Shown: positions 46,434-55,355 of the stretch, in pieces | Numbering within the stretch: position 1 is the first letter of the stretch | Layout: the number at the start of each line of letters is the position of its first letter | Assembly (NCBI GenBank): GCA_963169045.1 | Contig: CAUJDF010000052.1 | Span: 88,604-152,603, forward strand | Length of the DNA: 64,000 bases | DNA from: Myxococcota bacterium | Lineage (GTDB): Bacteria; Myxococcota_A; Bradymonadia; UBA7976; UBA1532 | Reading direction: 5' to 3' | Translations under genes and position numbers: made by a program | The notes under the pieces: generated by a model | Seen by the model: the letters and a program-made list of their open reading frames with translations, nothing else | What the model was told of the DNA's origin: nothing | Database searches by the model: none

Positions 46434-49256
46434 TCAGTAGCCGCCAATGTCGGTGCCGAGGCCCTCGCCCGAGCCGTTGATGGTTTGCCCGCCGTAATCA
46501 CTTTCGAACGGCCCCAGGAAGGGTTCGCCGGGCCGACGCGGGCCGAGGAAGAGGGCGACGCGCCCACCCGGAGGATTGTTGCCGCTTCCGGTGGAGAGGC
46601 CGACGGCGACGTCCGTCGAACCGTCGCCGTTCACGTCGCCGACGAGCGCCACCTTGTCGCCGAAGTTGTTCGTCTCGAAGCCGAACTCGTTCTCGAGCGA
46701 GACCGCGTTGGCGAGATCGAGTGTGATCGGGGAAGTGCCCGGAAACACGAAGGCTTCGCCGTCGCGGGCGTTCTCGGACTCCTTGCGCGCGCCGACGATC
46801 AGCTCGTCGCGCCCGTCGCCGTCGAGGTCGCGGCCGGCGCGGATGGCGTAGGCGAAGATGCGGTCGTCCCGGTCGTCGACGAGGCTGGCGGCGGGCGCCG
46901 CGCCGTCGGCAAGGCCGCCCGGGCCGCCGCGGTAGACGAGGAGGCGGCCGAGGCCCCAGACCCCGCCACCGGGGAGGTGGACGGCCCCCGCGACCAGGTC
47001 GGCGAACCCGTCGCCGTCGACGTCCCCGAAGGCGGTGTTGGTGCGAAAGAGCGCGTCGCCGATGTGCAGCGTCACGAATGCACGGTCGTCGACGCCGTCG
47101 CGGCCGGCGAGGCCGCGGTAGAGGCGGAGGTCGGATCCGTGGCCGCCCACGGCGAGGTCGGCCTTGCCGTCGCCGTCGACGTCGCCGCCGTTCGCGCTGC
47201 CGTAGGCCTGCTGCGCCGCCACCCAGCCGGCGATCGACGTTCCGGGCTGGATGCCGACGCCGAGCTCGCCGGGGCCGCCGAGGTAGACGAAGACGATGCC
47301 GGCGCCGTTCGCGCCGTCCCGTGGCGTCGCGAGGCTGTTCACGTGGAAATCGTCGAAACCGTCGTCGTTCAGATCGCCCGCCGAGCCGACGGAGGAACCG
47401 AACTGGCCGCCGGGGCCGTTCGGTGGATTGAGGATGAGCGGCGGCGTCGGGTTGCCGTGCGTGAAGCGGGCGGCGCCGAAGTAGACGTACGCGCGGCCGT
47501 TGCCATCGTCGATGCCCCAGGACCCGGTGAGGAAGTCGCCGAAACCGTCGCCGTTCGCGTCGCCCAGGCACACCAGCTGGCCGCCGAACTGGCCTCGCAC
47601 CTGGCCGACCGGAGGGCGAAACGTGCCGCCGCTCATAGCGAACGTCGTATTGCGGTCGGTCCGCGCGCCCGGGACGAAGAGGACGTGACCTTCCTCACGC
47701 TCGCCGCGCTCGCGCGACCCCGCCACGATGTCGGCCAGGCCGTCCCCGTTGAGGTCGCAGCGCTCGCGCCCGAGGTTCAGGGAGCGCCGGCTCGACCAGG
47801 CGGAGCAGACGTCGCCGCGCACGCACGCGCGTACGCGCCAGTACCAGCGGCGCCCCACCGGCGCCTCCTGCGAGACGCCGAGCACCGGCGGTGTGAACGT
47901 CGTCGGCTCGCCCGCGTAGGTGAAGTCGATGAAGCCTTCGGGGAAGTCGCGGTCGTCGGTGAGCTGCAGCTCGTACCGCACCGGCCCGGCCTCGGATCCG
48001 ACCGGCGCCCAGCGGAACGCCGGCGCCAGGCTGGCCTCGACGAAGACGCTGCCCACGTAGGCGTTGTTGGCGGGGAAGAGGGGCTGAGGCACCGGCGGGA
48101 CGGGGATGACGCCCTCGTCCGTCTCGCCGTCGCAGTCGTCGTCGACGTCGTTGAACACCTCGGCGGCCGGCTCGCCGGGCTCGGCGGCGCAGATCGTCGC
48201 GTCCGCGCCGTCGCAGATCATCGCGGCGGGGCGGGCGCAGGCGCCGACGCCCACGACGCAGGCCTCGCCGACGCCGAAGCCCTCGTCGGTCGCGCCGTCG
48301 CAGTCGTCGTCGACGTCGTTGCACGTCTAGTCGGGGAGGGGACCGCACGCGCCGCACGCGTTGAGCAGGCCCTCGTCGGTCTGGCCGTCGCAGTCGTCGT
48401 CGGCGCCGTTGCAGCGCTCGTCGGGCACGGCGCCGCAGCGGCCGCAGGCGTTGAGCAGGCCCTCGTCGGTCATGCCGTCGCAGTCTTCGTCCACGCCGTC
48501 GCAGCTCTCGTCGGACGGGCCGACGCCGTCACAGGCGCCCCAGGCGCGGTCCTCGCCGCACTGCTGGCGGCCGGCGCGGCACGCGCCCTCGTCGGTGCCG
48601 CAGGCCATCGTGTCGCCGGGCGTGCAGCAGCCCTGGACGCCGTCGTCGATCGTGCTGTCGCAGTCGTCGTCGACGCCGTTGCAGGTCTCGGCCTCGCCTT
48701 CGCCGGCGACCGCGTCGCACAGGACCGCGCCGCCGGGGCCGCACACGATCCGGCCCGGACGCTGGCAGGCGCCGATGCCCGCCATGCACTCGTCGCCGGG
48801 CGCCGCGCCCTCTTCGAACGGGCCGTCGCAGCCGCCCGCGCCGCCCTCACCACCGGCGCCGCCGGCACCACCCGCGCCGCCGGCACCGCCCATGCCGCCG
48901 GCGCCACCGGCGCCACCCATGCCACCGGCACCCCCCGCGCCGCCCATGCCGCCGGCGCCGCCGGCACCACCCGCGCCACCGGCGCCACCCGCGCCGCCGG
49001 CACCGCCAGCGCCACCCACGCCACCGGCACCGCCCGCGCCGCCGGCGCCGCCGGCGCCGCCGGCACCACCCGCGCCACCGGCGCCACCCATGCCACCGGC
49101 ACCGCCCGCGCCGCCGGCGCCGCCGGCGCCGCCCATGCCACCGGCGCCGCCGGCCCCACCGGCACCACCGGCGCCACCGCCCCCGTCGCTCTCGCCGCCC
49201 GTGAAGCAGCCCGTCAGCCACAGGGCCGCGCACACCACGACCGCGCCTCGAAACAC
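46434..49256 (-). pseudogene. Gly-rich/MopE/FG-GAP lipoprotein interrupted by an in-frame TAG at 48327-48329
   Basis: A single reading frame of 940 sense-plus-TAG codons. The signal peptide ends WLTG-C17. A 118-residue (Gly-Gly-Ala/Met)n spacer spans 25-142. MopE-type repeats (CNGVDDDCDS, CDGVDEDCDG, CNGADDDCDG) run to about residue 360. A Fn3-like domain and an FG-GAP propeller with seven or so Ca loops (DLNGDGLADIVAG, DVDGDGFADLVAG) complete it. The frame reads GPLPD, then TAG, then TCNDVDDDCDG. The preceding repeat of the same protein reads VPDERCNGADDDCDG, so GAG (Glu) is expected and one G-to-T change explains the stop. The 606 codons downstream of MGVGAC remain perfectly open. Either a sequencing error or a recent nonsense mutation; TAG is a normal stop in neighbouring genes. 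Confidence 0.85.
48831..49184 (-). repeat. Gly-Gly-Ala/Met tandem coding repeat
   Basis: 354 bp encode 118 residues of almost pure GGA triplets with scattered GGM, GGV and GGE. This is a flexible surface spacer between the lipid anchor and the folded domains. Tandem 9-bp units make it a likely site of length variation. Confidence 0.9.
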
Positions 49257-49305
49257 GTCCCGTCCCCCTCGTTCGAACAGAAATCCGGCAGAACCGCCGG
49301 CAGAG

Positions 49306-50286
49306 TCACTCCGGCCAGAAGAACCACGCCAGGCCCGCCGCCAGGGCCGCGCCCCCGACGGCGTACCCGGTGATCGACGGCGCGATGTAGGCGTCGGCGG
49401 CGGACTGGTCGCCCTGCTCCTGCTTCGCGTTGTGGGCGAGGTTGAGGCCCACGCCGACGCCCAGGCCCGCCACGCCCGCGGCCATCATGATCCACGGCCC
49501 GGCGCCGCGGCCGCCCTCGGCCTTCGCGCCGACCGGCTCGAGCCGCGCGTCGAGCTGATGGGTGATGCCCGGCCCCAGATCGACCACCTCGGAGAACGGC
49601 ACGTATCCGGTGGCGTCGACGCGGACCTTGTACGCCCCCGCGGCCAGCAGGAAGGGATCGGGCCGCAGCTCGACGCGCGGCCCGTCGCCGACCCGCACGT
49701 GGGCCTCGGGCACGTTCGCGGACACGCGCAGGCGCGCGGGCGCCTCGACGCGGACGCTCGTGAGGCTCCCCGGCTCGACGACGACGCTGCGCGTCGCGAA
49801 CGCCTGCTCGCCGGCGAACACCGCGAGCGCGTGCTTGCCCGGCGGCAGCTTCTCGAGCCGCGCAGGGCACGGGCGCGGCGCCCCGTCGTCCAGCCCCACC
49901 CGCATGTCCTGGCCGTCGCAGTCGACCTGCAGGACGCCGGGCGCGCGCGCGATGGCGGCCTCGGCCTTGCGCACCTGCTCCGGGGGCTCGTCCTTGAACT
50001 GCAGGTAGGCGCGGTACGCGGCGATCGCCTCGTCGGTGCGGCCGAGATTCTCGAGCGATCGCGCGATGTTCTACCACACGACGGACTGATAGGCGTAGCT
50101 CGTGCCCAGCAGCTTGCGGAACTCGACGAGCGCCTCTTCGTACCGCTTGTTCTTGAAGAGCTCGGCGGCCTGCCGCGAGACCGACTCGACGTCGACGCCG
50201 ACGCCGGCGGCGGAAGCGACCTCGACCCGGCAGAGGAGGGTCATCGCGGCCGCGAGCATCGCGGCCCGATGCGAACACTTCCGCAT
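49306..50286 (-). pseudogene. TPR/PEGA-domain exported protein interrupted by an in-frame TAG at 50071-50073
   Basis: The frame starts at ATG 50286 with a signal peptide (AAMLAAAMTLLCRVEVASA). TPR helices follow (AAELFKNKRYEEALVEF). The frame reads YQSVVW, TAG, NIARSLENLGRTDEAIAAY, so the stop falls inside a TPR where Tyr or Leu usually precedes NIAR. A TAC-to-TAG change is the simplest cause. After it come a PEGA-type beta domain (about 170-260; GAYKVRVDATGYVPFSEVV) and one C-terminal membrane segment (GYAVGGAALAAGLAWFFW). Such proteins pair with Ser/Thr kinases in Myxococcota. This one follows the kinase gene by 2 bp. Reinitiation at ATG 49974 would yield only the PEGA half without a signal peptide. 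Confidence 0.82.
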
Positions 50287-50288
50287 CA

Positions 50289-51941
50289 CTACAGGTACTC
50301 CGGTTTCGATGGCTTCGGCGCCGCCGAGGGCGGGGCCGCGGGCGGGATCGGCGCCGCCGGGACGACGGCCGGCTTCGGCGCCGGCGGGACGTACGGGCGC
50401 ACCGCCGGCCGGGACGCCGTGGAGGCGACGGCGGGCTTCGGCGGCTCCGGCGCGGGGGCGCTCGGCGGCGGCGGCACTTCGATGAAGGGCAGACCGAGGC
50501 GCTCGGCCGTCGCCGCGTCCTTCAGCAGCGGCTCGAACGCGGCCTCGCGCGCGACGCGCCCGCGGAGCGCGTCGGGATCGGGCGCCTCGCGCAGCGCCGC
50601 GACGAGGCCGTCGACCGCCAGCGTCCGCTCGCCCGCCCCGAGGAGGCGGACCGCCTCGGCGACGGGATCGACGGGCGCGGCGCTCTCCGGCGCCGGCGTC
50701 GTCACCGCGACCACCACCGCGGGGCGATCGTCCGGCGCCGGCGGGGCGTCGTCGCGCCCGCCGAGCCACCAGGCGCCGGCGCCGAGCACGACCGCCGCGG
50801 CCCCGGCGGCGGCGGCGATCAGGGGCGCGCGGGACGGCCGCGCGAACGACGGCTCCGCGAGCGACTCGCCGCGGGCGAAGGAGGCCGCCTCCGGCGCCGC
50901 GGGTGGCGCCAGATCGGCGCTGTCGGCGAGGACCGTCGCCGGCAGGTCGGCCCCATCGCCGACGACCGTCTTCCGCTGCGCGGCGGCCGCGGACGGCGAT
51001 CCGATCCAGGGGAGCAGCGGCGTCAGCGCCTGCAGGAACGCGCCCGCGTCGCCGTAGCGCTGGTGCGGCTCGAAGTGCAGCGCGCGCCGGAAGAACGCGA
51101 GGACGGGCGCCGGGAAGTTCGCCTCCACGAGGATCTGCGTGGGGTCGTGCGAGGCGTCGCCCTTCTTGGCGAGCACCTGCTCGAGCGTCTGGCCGGGGTA
51201 GGGGTGCCGGCCGGTGAACATCTGCAGCGCGATCATCGCCAGCGCGTAGAGGTCGGTCCACGGCCCGATGTCGGACTGCCGGAGCTGCTCGGGCGCCATG
51301 TAGACCGGCGTGCCGGCGAGCAGCCGCGTGGCGTGCCCCTCGGCCGTGAACTTGGCGAGGCCGAAGTCGACGAGGCGGACGAACCAGGGGTCGCCGGCGA
51401 CGGCCTGCAGCATGATGTTCTGCGGCTTGATGTCGCGGTGGATGATGCCGCGCTCGTGCGCGGCGGCCAGGGCGTTCGCCGTCTGGGTCAGGACGCGCCG
51501 GGCGCCCTCGGGCGCGATTCCCCGCGACATCTCGCTCTCGAGCGTGCGGCCCCCCTCGACGTACTCCATGACGAGGTAGCGGCGGCCGTCGTGCTCGCCG
51601 TACCGCATGAGCCGCACGATGTTGGGATGGCGGAGCTGCGCGAGCGCGGCGGCCTCGCCCTGGAAGCGCTCGAGCAGCGCCGCCGACTGGGACTTGCCGA
51701 GGACCTTCACCGCCGTCAGGAGCTCGACCGGCCCGCCGGCGTCCTGCATGCCGAGGTACACGCTGCCCATGCCGCCGCTGCCGAGCGTGCCCACGAGCAG
51801 GTAGTCGCCGATGCGGTGCCCGATCGCCCGGTCGATCGCGGCGCGGTCGGCGACGGCGTCGAGGAAGCGCTCGGGGATGGGATGGTAGCCGCGGCGCGCG
51901 CAGCTCGGGGTCACGCAGGGGAGGCCGACGGGGCCGCGCAT
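50289..51941 (-). CDS. membrane-anchored Ser/Thr protein kinase (PknB/Hanks type)
   Basis: A 550-residue kinase as read from ATG 51941. Motifs: P-loop GTLGSGGMGSVYLG (51-64), Lys79 in TAVKVLG, HRDIKPQN (168-175), DFGLA (192-196) and GTPVYMAPEQL (210-220). A long linker, one membrane helix (LIAAAAGAAAVVLGAGAWWL, about 405-424) and a Pro/Ala-rich periplasmic tail follow. All catalytic residues are present. The N-terminus looks clipped. In the adjacent frame ATG 51990 encodes MSLAATEATTGICPACDARP, and removing one C from the CCCC run (plus-strand GGGG 51930-51933) joins it to LPCVTPSCARRGYHPIP, completing a CxxC...CxxxxC zinc ribbon. The full gene is therefore probably 50289-51990 with a one-base lesion. 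It is followed by the PEGA/TPR gene. Confidence 0.88.
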   Translation of the reverse strand: MRGPVGLPCVTPSCARRGYHPIPERFLDAVADRAAIDRAIGHRIGDYLLVGTLGSGGMGSVYLGMQDAGGPVELLTAVKVLGKSQSAALLERFQGEAAALAQLRHPNIVRLMRYGEHDGRRYLVMEYVEGGRTLESEMSRGIAPEGARRVLTQTANALAAAHERGIIHRDIKPQNIMLQAVAGDPWFVRLVDFGLAKFTAEGHATRLLAGTPVYMAPEQLRQSDIGPWTDLYALAMIALQMFTGRHPYPGQTLEQVLAKKGDASHDPTQILVEANFPAPVLAFFRRALHFEPHQRYGDAGAFLQALTPLLPWIGSPSAAAAQRKTVVGDGADLPATVLADSADLAPPAAPEAASFARGESLAEPSFARPSRAPLIAAAAGAAAVVLGAGAWWLGGRDDAPPAPDDRPAVVVAVTTPAPESAAPVDPVAEAVRLLGAGERTLAVDGLVAALREAPDPDALRGRVAREAAFEPLLKDAATAERLGLPFIEVPPPPSAPAPEPPKPAVASTASRPAVRPYVPPAPKPAVVPAAPIPPAAPPSAAPKPSKPEYL

Positions 51942-52057
51942 CGCACGCCGGGCAGATGCCAGTCGTCGCTTCGGTCGCCGCCAAGGACATCCCTCCGTCG
52001 CTCCCCGGGACTCTACGGTGCCGCCGGCCTCGGCGCGAGGTTCAAAATTGCAGGGCG

Positions 52058-52885
52058 CTACGGGCCGGGGACCCGCGCGACCTCGAGGCCGGCTGGCAGG
52101 GGTCCGTGGCGCAGCACGGCGGCGAGGTCGCGGGCCTCCGCCAGGTCGCCGCCGCCGGTGGAGAGGACGAGCGCGCCGCCGGTGATCGGCTCCATCACGA
52201 CGGGGGCGCTCTCGAGCGCGCCGTCGAGGGCGATGGCGATGCGCCGCTGCACGTTCTCGCGGGTGAGCGTCGCGAAGCGCTTCGCGCCCGCGGGCGTGAG
52301 GCGCACCGCGATCTGCGGCCCCCACTCCATCGTCTGCAGCTCGACGCTGCAGCGGTCCACGTCGGCGTCGCTCAGCGCGGCGGGGTTCGCGAGCACCGCC
52401 TCGTGCTCGCGGCCGTTGCTGCCGACCAGCCACTGCCCGCGGGGCGTCGCGATGGGCGCCAGCGCGGCCCGCAGCGTCGCGGGGTCGTCGGCGGTCACCA
52501 CGACGCGATCGCCCAGGTCGGTCAGGCGCACGCCCGCCGGCAGCTGCGCCGCCTTCAGGTCGGCGCGCATCCCGCCTTCGTTCACCGCGTGCAGCGTCAG
52601 CCGGCCCGGGCGCAGCAGCGCGTTCAGCCGCTTGCCGCCGCCCTCGAGCCACGCCTGCAGGTGTACGCCGTCCTTCGTCTTCGCCACGCGCGTCACGTGG
52701 CCGCCCACGTCGCGGATGCGGCCGACGAGCGGGTCGACGGCGGCGACGTCCTTCGCCGACAGCACGACGTCGAGGTTGGGTGCGCGCAGGCCGGCGCCGA
52801 CGTCGCCCCAGGTCTGCGGCTTCGCGGGGGGGCAGGCCGCCGACGCGAGGCCCGGCACGAGCAGCGCGAGGACGAGGGCGCGCAT
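52058..52885 (-). CDS. periplasmic SecD P1-head-like protein, soluble
   Basis: A 275-residue exported protein with signal peptide MRALVLALLVPGLASA. It resembles the periplasmic P1 region of SecD. There is a base-like region (about 45-120) and a head-like region (about 150-268) with RLTPAGAKRFATLTRENVQR, RIAIALDGALESAPVVME and ARDLAAVLRHGPLPAGLEV, which correspond to the SecD head pattern. None of the SecD membrane helices or the RND-type core is present, so it cannot act as a translocase subunit by itself. It may be a derived lipoprotein- or Sec-associated factor. Its ATG overlaps the last base of the argS TGA (TGATG), an odd but clearly coupled arrangement. Confidence 0.82.
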   Translation of the reverse strand: MRALVLALLVPGLASAACPPAKPQTWGDVGAGLRAPNLDVVLSAKDVAAVDPLVGRIRDVGGHVTRVAKTKDGVHLQAWLEGGGKRLNALLRPGRLTLHAVNEGGMRADLKAAQLPAGVRLTDLGDRVVVTADDPATLRAALAPIATPRGQWLVGSNGREHEAVLANPAALSDADVDRCSVELQTMEWGPQIAVRLTPAGAKRFATLTRENVQRRIAIALDGALESAPVVMEPITGGALVLSTGGGDLAEARDLAAVLRHGPLPAGLEVARVPGP

Positions 52886-54651
52886 CACATGCGCTCGACG
52901 GTGCGGATACCGAGCAGACCGAGGATGACCTCGAGCTGGTCGTGCACCATGCGCGACAGGCCGAGGCGCGAGGCCCGGAGCGCCTCGTCGCTCTCCTTGA
53001 GGATCGACTCGCCCTGCCAGAACCGGCTGAACTCGCGCGCCAGCGTGAAGGCATGCTCGCACAGGAAGTGCGGCAGGCGTTTGTCGATGGCATCGGCCAC
53101 CACGTCGCCGAAGCCGGCGAGCTGCAGCAGCAGGGCGCGCTCCACCTCGGTGCGCGGCGGGAGCACGGCGCCGGGCGTCGCGCCGAGCTCGGCGGCCTTG
53201 CGCAGGAGCGACTTCACACGCACGGTGGCATACAACAGATAGGGGCCGGTGTTGCCTTCGAAGCGCGTGAACTTCGCGAACTCGAACACATAGTCGCTCG
53301 TCCGCTCGTTCATGAGATCGGCGTAGCGCACGGCGGCGACGCCGACGCGGTCGGCGGTCCCCGCCTTCTCGGCGTCGTCCGCGTCCTTCGCCAGGCCGGC
53401 CTCGTCGAGGCGCGCGCGCGCCTCGGCCGTCGCCATCTCGATGAGGTCGCCGAGCTTGAGCACGCCGCCCGCCCGCGTCTTGAAGGGCTTGCCGTCGGGG
53501 CCGTTGACCGTGCCGAAGCCGACGTGCTGCAGCCGCGCCGCGCCGGCGATGCCCGAGCGCTGCGCCGCGCGGAAGACCTGCTCGAAGTGCAGGTGCTGGC
53601 GCTGGTCGACCACGTACAGGATCAGGTCCGGCGCGAAGTCGGCCACGCGCATCTGGATCGTCGCGAGGTCGGTCGCGCCGTAGGTGTAGCCGCCGTCGCC
53701 CTTCTCGATGATGAGCGGCGGCACCTCGTGCTTGTCGCCGTCGCGGGCGACGTGGACGACGCGGGCCCCCTCGCTCTCCTCGAGGAAGCCGCCGCGCTCG
53801 AGCGTCGCGACGACCTCGGGCAGGCGGTCGTTCACGGTGCTCTCGCCGTACCAGTAGTCGAAGTGCACGTCGAGGCGGTCGAAGTCCACCTCGAGGCTGG
53901 CGCGCGTCGCGGCGACGAAGTGCCTCCACAGCGCGACGTAGCCGGCGCGGCCGCCCTGCAGCTCGGCGGTGGCGAGGCGCGCCTCGCGGCGGGCGCCCTC
54001 GTCCTCTTTGCAGCGCGCGGCGGCCCGCGGATACATCTCCTGCAGGTCGTCGATCGTCACCGGCGAGACATCGGGGTACGGCCCGTGGAAGTCGGCGTCG
54101 AAATAGACCAGATCCGGCCGGGTGCGCTTCATCTCCTCGAGGAGCATGCCCATCTGCAGGCCCCAGTCGCCGAGGTGGATGTCGCTGTGCACGGTGTGTC
54201 CCGCGAACCGGAACAGACGCTGCAATGTGTCGCCGATGATCGACGAGCGCAGGTGGCCGACGTGCATCGCCTTGGCGACGTTGGGGCCGCCGAAGTCGAG
54301 CACGACCGTCTGCGGCGCCGCCGCCTTCGGGCAGCCGGCGCGCGGGTCGGTGGCGACGGTGGCCGCCCAGGCGGCGAGCGCGTCGTCGGTCAGCGAGAGG
54401 TTGAGGAAGCCGGGGCCGGCGATCGAGACGTCGGCGAAGGCGGGATCGGCGCGCAGGTCGGCGGCGACCGCCTCGGCGATGGCGCGCGGCGGCTTGCGCG
54501 CCGCCTTGGCCGCCTGCATGGCGCCGCTGTTCTGGAACTGCCCCAGGTCGGGCCGGCGCGAGCGCTCGACCGCCCCGAACGCGCGGTCGAGCCCCAGCCG
54601 CTCGAACGCGTCGGCGACCTTGTCCTGCAGTTGTCCCAGCAACGTCTTCAT
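52885..54651 (-). CDS. argS: arginyl-tRNA synthetase
   Basis: A 588-residue class I aminoacyl-tRNA synthetase that charges tRNA-Arg in the cytoplasm. It has the Arg-specific N-terminal additive domain (about 1-110), the HIGH-type motif HVGH within NVAKAMHVGHLRSSIIGD, the DIHLGDWGLQMGML segment, the tRNA-synthetase catalytic core with DLILYVVDQRQHLHF, and a KMSKS-like loop GKPFKTRAGGVLKL. The DALR anticodon-binding domain (about 470-588; REFSRFWQGESILKESDE) closes the protein at normal length. ATG 54651 is preceded by GAGGAG about 8 bases upstream. It is translationally coupled to the SecD-head-like gene. No lesion was seen. Confidence 0.97.
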   Translation of the reverse strand: MKTLLGQLQDKVADAFERLGLDRAFGAVERSRRPDLGQFQNSGAMQAAKAARKPPRAIAEAVAADLRADPAFADVSIAGPGFLNLSLTDDALAAWAATVATDPRAGCPKAAAPQTVVLDFGGPNVAKAMHVGHLRSSIIGDTLQRLFRFAGHTVHSDIHLGDWGLQMGMLLEEMKRTRPDLVYFDADFHGPYPDVSPVTIDDLQEMYPRAAARCKEDEGARREARLATAELQGGRAGYVALWRHFVAATRASLEVDFDRLDVHFDYWYGESTVNDRLPEVVATLERGGFLEESEGARVVHVARDGDKHEVPPLIIEKGDGGYTYGATDLATIQMRVADFAPDLILYVVDQRQHLHFEQVFRAAQRSGIAGAARLQHVGFGTVNGPDGKPFKTRAGGVLKLGDLIEMATAEARARLDEAGLAKDADDAEKAGTADRVGVAAVRYADLMNERTSDYVFEFAKFTRFEGNTGPYLLYATVRVKSLLRKAAELGATPGAVLPPRTEVERALLLQLAGFGDVVADAIDKRLPHFLCEHAFTLAREFSRFWQGESILKESDEALRASRLGLSRMVHDQLEVILGLLGIRTVERM

Positions 54652-54734
54652 GGGTCTTGCTCCTCGAGAGGGCCGAGAAGGTAACCGAGCCCGGAGGCCC
54701 GATCCACCCCGGGGCAGCAGCCCGGCTGCGCGTG

Positions 54735-55355
54735 TCAGTTGGCCGCGTTCTCGCGGGCGAGGGCGCGGGCGAGGGCGGGGCGGGCGAGCACGCGGTCGGC
54801 GTAGGCCTCGACGTGGGCGTCGCCGAGCGGCATGCCGATGGCGCGCGCCCAGGCGAGCGTGTGTCCCACGAGCAGGTCGGCCATCGTGAAGCGATCGGTC
54901 GCGACGTGCTCGCGGCCGGCGAGGCCGCGGGCGAGCACCTTCGCGGCGACGCCCCACTCCCACCGCGCCGTCTCGCGCACCGCCTCGACGCGGTGCTTCG
55001 GCGGCAGCGCGAAGGTGTGTTTGTTGAACGTCCAGAGCGGCTGCTCGAGCTCGCCGATGACGAAGAAGCACCACTGGTCGTAGCGGGCGCGGTCGCGCGT
55101 GCCCGCCGCCGGGACGAGGCCGGCCTCGGGGTGGCGCTCGCCGACGTAGGTGACGATCGCCGCCGACTCGGTCAGGACGAAGTCGCCGTCGACGAGCGTC
55201 GGGACCTTGCCGCCCGGGTTGAGCTCGACGTAAGGCGGCTTGCGGCCGGCGCCCTCGAACAGCGCGATCTTCTCGAACGTCCAGTCGGCGCCGGCCTCCT
55301 CGAGGGCCCACGTCGCGCGGGTGGAGCGGGTGTGGGGGTGTCCGTAGAGTTTCAT
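54735..55355 (-). CDS. glutathione S-transferase family protein
   Basis: A 206-residue GST. The N-terminal thioredoxin-like half begins MKLYGHPHTRSTRATWALEE and contains the glutathione gamma-Glu site pattern GKVPTLVDGDFVLTESAAI (cis-Pro and the ES pair). The C-terminal helical half carries FTMADLLVGHTLAWAR, the conserved N-capping box (T/S-x-A-D). Thr12 occupies the usual Ser/Cys activation region. Conjugation of electrophiles to glutathione is expected, but the substrate is unknown. ATG 55355 overlaps the TGA of the upstream gene (ATGA), so it shares that gene's transcript. Confidence 0.92.
   Translation of the reverse strand: MKLYGHPHTRSTRATWALEEAGADWTFEKIALFEGAGRKPPYVELNPGGKVPTLVDGDFVLTESAAIVTYVGERHPEAGLVPAAGTRDRARYDQWCFFVIGELEQPLWTFNKHTFALPPKHRVEAVRETARWEWGVAAKVLARGLAGREHVATDRFTMADLLVGHTLAWARAIGMPLGDAHVEAYADRVLARPALARALARENAAN

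Noticed and set aside
48300..50100. Reassignment of TAG to an amino acid
   Set aside because: TAG is the apparent true stop of at least six other genes in the window (RES toxin, MscS channel, regulator, small 44999 gene, kinase, SecD-head gene). Two internal TAGs are better explained by mutation or error.
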